Assembly (NCBI GenBank): GCA_937893835.1
Contig: CALCSS010000069.1
Location: 1-20,911, forward strand
Origin: an uncultured Fidelibacterota bacterium
GTDB taxonomy: Bacteria > Fidelibacterota > Marinisomatia > Marinisomatales > UBA1611
DNA: 20,911 nucleotides
Reading direction: 5' to 3'
Below the pieces are notes generated by a model. That model did no database searches. It was not told where the DNA came from and saw only the letters and a list, made by a program, of their open reading frames with translations. The position numbers were made by a program, and so were the translations under genes. Below are positions 1-6,622 of the stretch, piece by piece (positions within the stretch are counted from its first letter, which is position 1; each line of letters begins with the position of its first letter).

Positions 1-870
1 TGTTGGACCTTGTCCATGTGAATTACGGGTCTGACCTGTTGAAACAGTATTGACAAAAAGGTTATTGGTGAAACGGGTGTTGTTACCGTGTCTGTAGAAC
101 TTGACCCAGTCAGTGATGTTCACAAAAGTGTTGTGATCGATGACGATTGGGTTATAACCAGGAATGACACCGTTGTCATAGATGACCATGACCTGACCGT
201 GACATCCTTCTACGGTATTGTTTTGGACCTTTAACTCTTTCCAAGTGCCGGTCCAGCCGCCACCGCCGCCCCAAACGAAGCCGCCCCACCACATTCCACC
301 ACCGTATACAGTGAACTGTACCGCAGTGTTATTAGTAAGGTGCAAGCGTTGAGCTGTGCCAAAGTTAAAGTAACTGATGATCTGATGATGGACTGATGTC
401 ACATGATCAACGACCACAGTATTATTTTCACCATAGGTCGATAGAACACCAAAGAGTGATGCTGTTTGACCAGCAGCAACCCCATTGAAGAGGATGTTCC
501 TTATGGCATATGTTTGACCAGTTCCATGTGTCTTGACATGGTTTTGTGGCCATCCTGTGAATTGCAAGTTACCATCGTCACCAGCGATAGGTTGCACTGT
601 TGCTGGATGTTCTCCATCACCAGCTTCAGCACCAACCAGTTCGCAACTAGTGCTTAAGTTTACTTCAGAAAGCTGTAAGTAAACCTTGTTAGCCGCTAGT
701 ACATAAACGTCATGTGCCTGTTCTCCGGTAGTCGTTGTGTCACCATGGATGAAAGTTTCCATCTCACCTGATGTTCCTGTCCAAGGAACATCTACTGATG
801 TCTGAGCAACGATAACCATCGGAACGATAGCACATGCTATTAGGATGCGATTTAATATCGATTTTTGCAT
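1..870 (-). CDS. Secreted right-handed beta-helix protein, N-terminal 290 aa (C-terminus beyond left edge)
   Basis: This frame is open from an ATG at 870 to the window edge, giving 290 residues without a stop. A GGAG Shine-Dalgarno (complement of 879-882) lies 8 nt upstream of the ATG. Residues 1-22 form a signal peptide with a hydrophobic core, probably cut at A22|Q23. The rest looks like a parallel beta-helix: Asn-rich rungs such as LHLTNN, VQNNTVEG, VIDHNTFVNITD and RFTNNLFVNT, as in pectate-lyase-like and DUF1565-type secreted proteins. Residues 189-210 are an unusual Gly/Trp-rich patch. Its product is exported to the periplasm or cell surface. Substrate and catalytic activity cannot be read from this part; the missing C-terminus may carry a sorting domain like the one at 11884-15888. 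It is divergent from the mannosidase operon and may share control with it. Beta-helix fold is fairly sure, function unknown. Confidence 0.8.
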   Translation of the reverse strand, partial: MQKSILNRILIACAIVPMVIVAQTSVDVPWTGTSGEMETFIHGDTTTTGEQAHDVYVLAANKVYLQLSEVNLSTSCELVGAEAGDGEHPATVQPIAGDDGNLQFTGWPQNHVKTHGTGQTYAIRNILFNGVAAGQTASLFGVLSTYGENNTVVVDHVTSVHHQIISYFNFGTAQRLHLTNNTAVQFTVYGGGMWWGGFVWGGGGGWTGTWKELKVQNNTVEGCHGQVMVIYDNGVIPGYNPIVIDHNTFVNITDWVKFYRHGNNTRFTNNLFVNTVSTGQTRNSHGQGPT

Positions 871-906
871 CTGTTTTACTCCATTTGTTATTGTTTTAGA
901 TTTATA

Positions 907-920
907 TCTTCTCGAGAAGA
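907..920. promoter_or_regulatory. Perfect 14-bp palindrome in divergent region, candidate operator
   Basis: TCTTCTCGAGAAGA equals its own reverse complement over all 14 bases and is centred on CTCGAG. It lies between two divergent genes, 37 nt from the start of the minus-strand beta-helix gene and 133 nt before the beta-mannosidase. A dimeric regulator such as a LacI-type protein would fit a site of this shape, but no regulator gene is in the window, so operator function is inference. Confidence 0.4.
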
Positions 921-928
921 ACCTACTA

Positions 929-956
929 TTGTTTTGTCTTACGATAACATTATATA
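929..956 (+). promoter_or_regulatory. Weak candidate promoter for the mannosidase operon
   Basis: TTGTTT at 929-934 and TATATA at 951-956 are separated by 16 nt on the plus strand, upstream of the operon's first gene. Other -10-like strings (TATAGT at 953-958, TATAAT at 983-988) are equally possible in this AT-rich stretch. The promoter must lie somewhere in 871-1053, but its exact position is uncertain. Confidence 0.25.
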
Positions 957-980
957 GTATAGTTCAATTAAGATACATAT

Positions 981-1010
981 ATTATAATCACAAACTTATT
1001 CTCCATACAA
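981..1010 (-). promoter_or_regulatory. Candidate sigma70-like promoter for the minus-strand beta-helix gene
   Basis: Read on the minus strand there is TTGTAT (complement of 1005-1010), an 18-nt spacer and TATAAT (complement of 981-986). A transcript would start near 974 and carry a leader of about 100 nt that includes the palindrome at 907-920. The -10 match is perfect and the -35 match partial, but the region is so AT-rich that chance matches are likely. Confidence 0.35.
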
Positions 1011-1053
1011 CCTATTTTATAAAATTAATAAAATCCTTTTTAAGGGTGGCCAA

Positions 1054-3534
1054 TTGGAAAAAAGTACGAAAATATATCAGAATTTGAATGATGGATGGCA
1101 ACTAGGATCGAACGATGGTAATGATTGGATCAGCGCAGCGGTGCCGGGGAATGTCCATCTGAATCTTCTGAGAAATGAACTGATCCCAGACCCATTTTTT
1201 GGGCAAAATGAGTCACAGTTGCAATGGGTAGCAGAAAAGGACTGGACCTACAAGATGGTCTTCGAGCCAGACAAGAATATTCTAGAGAGAAAAAAGATCG
1301 AACTTTTTTTCCATGGTCTGGATACCTATGCTGATATCTATCTAAATGATAAAAAAGTGATCAGCGCCAATAATATGTTTCATCCTTGGACCGCTGATGT
1401 GAAGAATATCATAGCAAGTGGGATGAACGAGATGATCATCCATTTTCGCTCCCCCTTAAAAGAGGTCTCTTCTCACATGGAGGCTATAGACCATGGTCTT
1501 CCTGCTGATAATGACCAGGCTGGAAAGACAAGCCCTTTCACACGTAAGGCCCCATATCATTATGGGTGGGATTGGGGTCCGTGTCTTGTAACATCAGGGA
1601 TCTGGAAAAACGTGGAGCTCATTGGCTGGGATGATTGGCATGTTGATGGTGTCCAGATCATGAACCAAAATGTTTCCAAGGAGATGGCAGAATTGTCCAT
1701 TGAATTGATGGTCGTTTCAGAGATCGAGAGTGATATTTCAGTGATGGTAAAGGAATCCCTTACAGGTCGAGAATTGGAGCATGAATTTCCGATCAAGCCG
1801 GGAACCAATGACCTTGACTGTGCTTTCTCGATCATTGACCCAGAACTCTGGTGGCCAATTGGACATGGAGATCAGCCACTACATGATTTTTCCATAACTG
1901 TACAGACAAATGATAAGATAGAGCATCACGAGAGAAAGATTGGAATTCGTGATGTAAGGATCAATAGAGAGAAGGATCAAAAAGGTGAATCCTTTGAGAT
2001 CCATGTGAATGGTCTACCCATATACTCAAAGGGAGCAAACTGGATTCCCGCAGATTTTTTTGTTGAGCGGTTGGACCGAGCCAACTATGAGAGTTTATTA
2101 AAGGATGCCACTCGTGCGAATATGAACACCTTGCGCATATGGGGAGGTGGAATCTATGAGCCAGATGTTTTCTATGAATTATGTGATGAGATGGGCATCA
2201 TGGTCTGGCAAGACTTCATGTTTGCATGCTCGATGTACCCCGCTCACGATGCATTTCTAAGATCGGTCGAAAAAGAGGCAAGATATCAGGTGAATCGATT
2301 AAAGAGCCATGCATGCATAGTCCTTTGGTGTGGGAACAATGAGGTGGCATCTGGGTGGCTTTCCTGGGGGTGGAAGGAAGAACTGCCAGAATCTGTCTGG
2401 AAGGATTATGGTCTTCTGTTCCATCAGCTTTTACCTAACATATGTAATGAATTGGACCCAGGAAGACTATATTGGCCCAGTTCTCCAGGCCATGGCATAG
2501 ACCAGTCTGATGATGATCAGATCTATGGCAAGGGTGACAATCACTATTGGGGCGTCTGGCACGGAGGTGATGAATTTGAGGCTTTTAATGATAATGTGGG
2601 AAGATTCATGACGGAATATGGCATGCAATCCTTCCCTGATATGAGAACGATAGAGACCTTTACAAAAAAGGAAGATCGTCGTTTGGGATCTGATGTGATG
2701 AATGCACACCAGAAGGCATCTCTTGGGACAGGTAATCTGCTAAGATATATTGAAGACCATTACCGTATGAACAATAGTTTTGATTCAGTTGTGGGACTGA
2801 GTCAGGTCATGCAGGCTCAGGCAATAAGATCTGCAGTAGAGGCACACAGAAGAAACATGCCACTCTGCATGGGTACCCTATATTGGCAGTTCAATGATTG
2901 CTGGCCGGTCATATCATGGTCGAGCATTGACCATGGAGGTAACTGGAAGGCGTTGCACTATCTGGCGAGACGTTTCTTTGGCCCGGTCCTCGTATCAATG
3001 CGCGATCTGGACGAGAAGGTGGAGGTGCACATCATTAATGACCAACATCAGGGTCATGATGCAGAACTAAATATTCAACTTTTTAATTTTGATGGCGAAC
3101 TGCTTTTCAAGGAGTCATCTGATGTTGAGATACGTCCCTTCTCATCAAATATCGTTCAAACTCTTGATAAAGACGACTTGCTCAGCGGTCGTGATACATC
3201 TGAACTGGTGCTTAGAGTGGAACTTCGTTCAGCTGGTGACCTTTTGAGCAAGAGCCATCTTTTTTTCAAAAGACCAAAGGAATTAAATATTCCATTTCCA
3301 GATCATGGTCATGATGTAAAGCAAGTCAATGATAAATACGAGATAACTATTCGATCAAATTCTTTTCTATGTCAATTGCATTTGCGATCAAGTAAAGTCA
3401 GGGGAGTCTTCAGCGATAATTATTTTGACATGTTACCTAATGAGATCGTGGTAATTGAGTTTGACCCATATGAGGGTCAGCATATTGATGGATCAGACAT
3501 AAAGATCAGAACTCTTTACGAGATGATGAACTAG
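1054..3534 (+). CDS. Beta-mannosidase, glycoside hydrolase family 2
   Basis: It hydrolyses terminal non-reducing beta-D-mannosyl residues (EC 3.2.1.25 type). The 826 residues match the family's usual length and order: a sugar-binding jelly-roll domain (about 1-190, with the family-typical LIPDPFFG and APYHYGWDWGP stretches), an Ig-like domain (about 190-300), a TIM barrel (about 305-640) and a C-terminal beta-sandwich. The acid/base is Glu430 in WCGNNE and the nucleophile is Glu521 in TEYGMQS; both are intact. No signal peptide is seen, so it acts in the cytoplasm on imported oligosaccharides. The start is TTG, preceded by AGGGTGG at 1043-1049. No ATG lies nearby in frame, and the family's N-terminal sequence begins here. 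It is the first gene of the six-gene operon. Family assignment is secure; exact substrate (mannobiose, Man-beta-GlcNAc, mannan ends) is not. Confidence 0.95.
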   Translation: MEKSTKIYQNLNDGWQLGSNDGNDWISAAVPGNVHLNLLRNELIPDPFFGQNESQLQWVAEKDWTYKMVFEPDKNILERKKIELFFHGLDTYADIYLNDKKVISANNMFHPWTADVKNIIASGMNEMIIHFRSPLKEVSSHMEAIDHGLPADNDQAGKTSPFTRKAPYHYGWDWGPCLVTSGIWKNVELIGWDDWHVDGVQIMNQNVSKEMAELSIELMVVSEIESDISVMVKESLTGRELEHEFPIKPGTNDLDCAFSIIDPELWWPIGHGDQPLHDFSITVQTNDKIEHHERKIGIRDVRINREKDQKGESFEIHVNGLPIYSKGANWIPADFFVERLDRANYESLLKDATRANMNTLRIWGGGIYEPDVFYELCDEMGIMVWQDFMFACSMYPAHDAFLRSVEKEARYQVNRLKSHACIVLWCGNNEVASGWLSWGWKEELPESVWKDYGLLFHQLLPNICNELDPGRLYWPSSPGHGIDQSDDDQIYGKGDNHYWGVWHGGDEFEAFNDNVGRFMTEYGMQSFPDMRTIETFTKKEDRRLGSDVMNAHQKASLGTGNLLRYIEDHYRMNNSFDSVVGLSQVMQAQAIRSAVEAHRRNMPLCMGTLYWQFNDCWPVISWSSIDHGGNWKALHYLARRFFGPVLVSMRDLDEKVEVHIINDQHQGHDAELNIQLFNFDGELLFKESSDVEIRPFSSNIVQTLDKDDLLSGRDTSELVLRVELRSAGDLLSKSHLFFKRPKELNIPFPDHGHDVKQVNDKYEITIRSNSFLCQLHLRSSKVRGVFSDNYFDMLPNEIVVIEFDPYEGQHIDGSDIKIRTLYEMMN

Positions 3535-3550
3535 AAAAAATTTCAAGATA

Positions 3551-3556
3551 GAGGAG
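3551..3556 (+). promoter_or_regulatory. Strong Shine-Dalgarno for the esterase gene
   Basis: GAGGAG sits 4 nt before the ATG at 3561, the best ribosome-binding site in the window. It fixes the esterase start and suggests strong translation of the second gene of the operon. Confidence 0.7.
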
Positions 3557-3560
3557 TGTA

Positions 3561-4202
3561 ATGGAACAGGATATTGATCTGGATTGGCCGAATCTTAAAA
3601 AATATTCAAGAGAAAATGAGGCCTTGGGCCTACCAGGTCCAAATGACAGGAGAGTTGTATTCATGGGTGATTCGATCACAGAGGAATGGTCGAATCTTTA
3701 TCCAACATATTTCGGTGACAGGTCATACATCAACAGAGGAATCGGAGGCCAGACCACGCCCCAGATGCTAATACGATTCAAGCCTGATGTTGTTGGCCTA
3801 AGACCGTTTGTTGTGGTCATTCTTGCTGGAACGAATGACATTGCAGGCAACACTGGTCCAGCCAATGTCAATATGATCACTGATAATATTTTCTCAATGT
3901 CGGAAATAGCAAGGTCCAATGGAATAAAGGTCGTCCTCTCATCTATTCTACCAGTATATGAATATGAATGGGCAAAGGAGATCATGGATCCTCCGTCCAC
4001 CATTGCCTCCGTGAACACAAAGTTGAAGGAGTATGTCACATTGCAGGATCTAGAATATCTGGATTACCATTCAGAGATGGTTGATGAGAGAGATGGGCTG
4101 ATGAAGGAGTATAGCTCTGATGGAGTTCATCCAAATGAGAAAGGTTATGAGGTCATGAGCGCCCTTGCAGAAAAGATGCTCAGTGGAATTCTCTCCCAAT
4201 GA
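3561..4202 (+). CDS. SGNH/GDSL-type hydrolase, probable carbohydrate O-acetyl esterase
   Basis: All four SGNH blocks are visible in 213 residues: block I FMGDSIT with nucleophile Ser38, block II RGIGGQT with the Gly60-Gly63 turn, block III GTND with Asn92, and block V SSDGVHPN with Asp187 and His190. The length is normal for a single-domain SGNH esterase. There is no signal peptide, so it should work in the cytoplasm. Being inside a mannoside operon, it most likely removes O-acetyl groups from imported manno-oligosaccharides so that the mannosidases can proceed; this is inferred from context, since SGNH enzymes also include lipases and thioesterases. Its stop codon overlaps the next gene's start by 4 nt (ATGA), which implies translational coupling. 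Confidence 0.88.
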   Translation: MEQDIDLDWPNLKKYSRENEALGLPGPNDRRVVFMGDSITEEWSNLYPTYFGDRSYINRGIGGQTTPQMLIRFKPDVVGLRPFVVVILAGTNDIAGNTGPANVNMITDNIFSMSEIARSNGIKVVLSSILPVYEYEWAKEIMDPPSTIASVNTKLKEYVTLQDLEYLDYHSEMVDERDGLMKEYSSDGVHPNEKGYEVMSALAEKMLSGILSQ

Positions 4203-5527
4203 CATCTGCATCGATCAAAAATAGTGACCCTACATTGAATAACACATTGACGACCAATAAATGGTTGAGGATCAGTATGCTCTGTATCCTGTATTTTGCT
4301 CAGGGTTTTCCATGGGGATTCATGCTGACAGCACTGTTATCCTTTCTAGCATCAAAGGGTTTAACGATAGTAGAGTCTGGTCAACTAACAGCAATGGCCA
4401 CTCTGCCATGGACATTCAAGCTCTTTTGGGGGCCGATCATTGATTCATTCACCTACAAGGCAATGGGCCGTCGTCGCCCTTGGATCTTATTTGCTCAGTC
4501 TGGTATGGCGCTTACCCTCATTGCGATGATATTCATGGGTGATATATCAGGAAATATTGGCCTTCTGGGATGGATGTTCTTTCTTCATAATTGTTTTGCA
4601 TCACTACAGGATGTGAGTTGTGACGCATTGGCCGTGGATGTCTTGTTACCCAAAGAACAGGGTAAGGTCAATGGTGCAATGTGGGGATCAAAGATCATTG
4701 GAACTGGAACCGGAGCTGCGGTGATGGGAACCCTACTTGTATCTAACGGTCTTGTCTTTACGATCATTGTCCAGACAATTCTGATGTTTGCCATCATGGT
4801 CTTTCCATTGTTCATTATTGAACGTCCAGGAGAAAAGAGATTCCCATGGAGCCGAGGGTCCTCTTCATCAATAAAAGATCAAAGTAGCGCTCAAAACCCT
4901 ATGAAGGTCATCAAAGATCTTTTGACGGCATTCTCAAAGGGGCCATGTTATTTTACTGCATTATTCATATTGTTGTCTGCTATCAATCAAGGTATCAATG
5001 GCGCAGTATTACCGGTCTTCTACAATACAACACTAGGGTGGGAGCCTGCTTCCTACTCACAATTTGTTGGAGGGCCTAGCACAATGTTGGAATTTATAGG
5101 TGCTATCTTGGGAGGCGTCTTGGCAGATCGTTTTGGTAGAAGAAAGGTCTTTTTTCTTGGGTGGGGCAGTTTCTCAATTTTATCAGGTATCTTTGGACTA
5201 TTGGTCCTTACCATGCATGAGCTACCCAATTGGTTTCAGATCTTTTATCTTGCAGCGTATCCCTTTTTTATCGCGATCGGTACCGTTGCGATGTTTGCCC
5301 TTGCCATGGCTCTCTCGTGGTCCAAGGCCTCAGCGACCATGTTCACATCCTATATGGCCATCTCAAATCTTTCCGTGGTCATTGGAAACAAGTTGATAGG
5401 CCCTCTTTCAGATCTATTCAGTATTGGTCAGATATATGTTTTGATGATGGTGGTCTGCCTGTCACCGGTTGTCCTGCTTAAATCAATGGACCCGAGGCCA
5501 ATATTGGACATAAAATCAAAGCATTAA
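4199..5527 (+). CDS. MFS transporter of the AmpG/PAT (SLC33-like) group
   Basis: This is an inner-membrane protein of 442 residues with about 12 hydrophobic segments. Group hallmarks are YFAQGFPWGF at about 32-41, LPWTFKLFWGPIIDS at 69-83 followed by the basic loop GRRRPW at 90-95, QDVSCDALAVD at 137-147, and a second MFS-type loop ADRFGRRK at 309-316. Family relatives include AmpG, which imports GlcNAc-anhydroMurNAc muropeptides, and eukaryotic SLC33 transporters. In this operon it most likely imports a mannose- or GlcNAc-containing oligosaccharide; that substrate is inference. A loop near residues 210-240 marks the middle of the protein. It overlaps the esterase gene by 4 nt and is followed after 12 nt by the CBM9-like gene. 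Confidence 0.85.
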   Translation: MTSASIKNSDPTLNNTLTTNKWLRISMLCILYFAQGFPWGFMLTALLSFLASKGLTIVESGQLTAMATLPWTFKLFWGPIIDSFTYKAMGRRRPWILFAQSGMALTLIAMIFMGDISGNIGLLGWMFFLHNCFASLQDVSCDALAVDVLLPKEQGKVNGAMWGSKIIGTGTGAAVMGTLLVSNGLVFTIIVQTILMFAIMVFPLFIIERPGEKRFPWSRGSSSSIKDQSSAQNPMKVIKDLLTAFSKGPCYFTALFILLSAINQGINGAVLPVFYNTTLGWEPASYSQFVGGPSTMLEFIGAILGGVLADRFGRRKVFFLGWGSFSILSGIFGLLVLTMHELPNWFQIFYLAAYPFFIAIGTVAMFALAMALSWSKASATMFTSYMAISNLSVVIGNKLIGPLSDLFSIGQIYVLMMVVCLSPVVLLKSMDPRPILDIKSKH

Positions 5528-5539
5528 TTAGGATGACCC

Positions 5540-6622
5540 ATGTACCTCATCTTTAGACTATCAATTATTTTACTCATCATTCGTCCTATGTATGGTCAAG
5601 GATTTTGGGGAAATGAATTCCCAGGATCAAAGATCGAATATGATCCACGGACCTATGTTTGTCATAAGGCAGACACACCTATCATCATAGATGGTAGGCT
5701 GGATGATGATGTATGGGAAGATGTTCAATGGACAGATTCCTTTGTTGATATTGAAGGAAGCCTGAAGCCTGATCCATTCTATGACACCAAGGCAAAGATG
5801 CTTTGGGATGATAATTACTTTTATTTTGGTGCATATATGGAAGACCCTCATGTTTGGGCGAGCATTACAGCTCGTGATGCTGTTGTCTATAAGGACAATG
5901 ATTTTGAGATATTTTTAGATCCGGATGGTGACACGCACAACTACTATGAATTAGAGGTCAATGCATTGGAGACAGAGTGGGACCTTATGCTTTTAAAACC
6001 CTATCATGATGGTGACAAGGTCGCTCTTGATTCTTGGGATATTCCAGGTCTGATCAGCAAGGTACATGTAGATGGGACCATCAATGATCCATCAGACAGA
6101 GATAGAGGGTGGAGTGTTGAGATCGCAATTCCGTGGAAAGCCTTGATCGGCAATTTTCGATCAAAGACCCCTCCAAAAGAAGGAGAACAGTGGAAGGTGA
6201 ATTTCTCAAGGGTTCATTGGGATGTGGAGATCAAAGATGAAAAATATGTAAAAACCGATAATCCCGAATTCAATTGGGTATGGTCACCGCAGGGGCATAT
6301 CTATATGCATTTTCCCCAGTATTGGGGATTGGTCCAATTCTCTGAAGAACCCCCCTGGGGTGATGAGATCAAGTTCAATAGGAGTGAGTTGGACCAGGTG
6401 AAATGGGCCCTGCGTTATATCTACACTAGACAACGTAACCATTACTTTAAAAACCAACGTTACACTGCATCATTGAAGGAGTTGAATCTTTTGGATCGCC
6501 CTGTTGAGGGGGTCCCTTGGCCTCCTAAGCTTATGGTGACGCCAACAGGGTGGGAAGCAGAGTTGATATTAAAGGGTAATTCTGTTTTCATTAGAAAAGA
6601 TGGAAAGGTCTGGGTCAATTGA
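5540..6622 (+). CDS. Secreted carbohydrate-binding CBM9-like protein with C-terminal extension
   Basis: Residues 1-19 form a signal peptide with likely cleavage G19|Q20. Residues about 43-265 match the CBM9-like fold: IIIDGRLDDDVWEDVQW at 48-64, LWDDNYFYFGAYMEDPHVWA at 88-107, the acidic NDFEIFLDPDGDTHNYYELE at 120-139, and a late GWSVEIAIPWKAL at 190-202. Such proteins bind sugars through aromatic residues and calcium and are usually exported. Residues about 280-360 are an extra module whose YFKNQRYTASLKEL segment resembles the YF..N.RYP.SL.EL pattern of pilin-like pseudopilins. The protein is probably a periplasmic or surface sugar-capture protein for the mannoside operon. No catalytic motif was seen. 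Its TGA stop overlaps the TTG start of the next gene. An AGGA-type Shine-Dalgarno is at 5530-5533. Confidence 0.82.
   Translation: MYLIFRLSIILLIIRPMYGQGFWGNEFPGSKIEYDPRTYVCHKADTPIIIDGRLDDDVWEDVQWTDSFVDIEGSLKPDPFYDTKAKMLWDDNYFYFGAYMEDPHVWASITARDAVVYKDNDFEIFLDPDGDTHNYYELEVNALETEWDLMLLKPYHDGDKVALDSWDIPGLISKVHVDGTINDPSDRDRGWSVEIAIPWKALIGNFRSKTPPKEGEQWKVNFSRVHWDVEIKDEKYVKTDNPEFNWVWSPQGHIYMHFPQYWGLVQFSEEPPWGDEIKFNRSELDQVKWALRYIYTRQRNHYFKNQRYTASLKELNLLDRPVEGVPWPPKLMVTPTGWEAELILKGNSVFIRKDGKVWVN

Noticed and set aside
466..657. A 63-residue plus-strand reading frame
   Set aside because: It is antisense to the beta-helix gene, whose frame is open over all 870 bases with a signal peptide and ribosome-binding site.
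845..1087. An 80-residue plus-strand reading frame across the divergent promoter region
   Set aside because: It is made of AT-rich low-complexity codons, covers the intergenic region and both flanking gene starts, and has no ribosome-binding site or recognisable domain.
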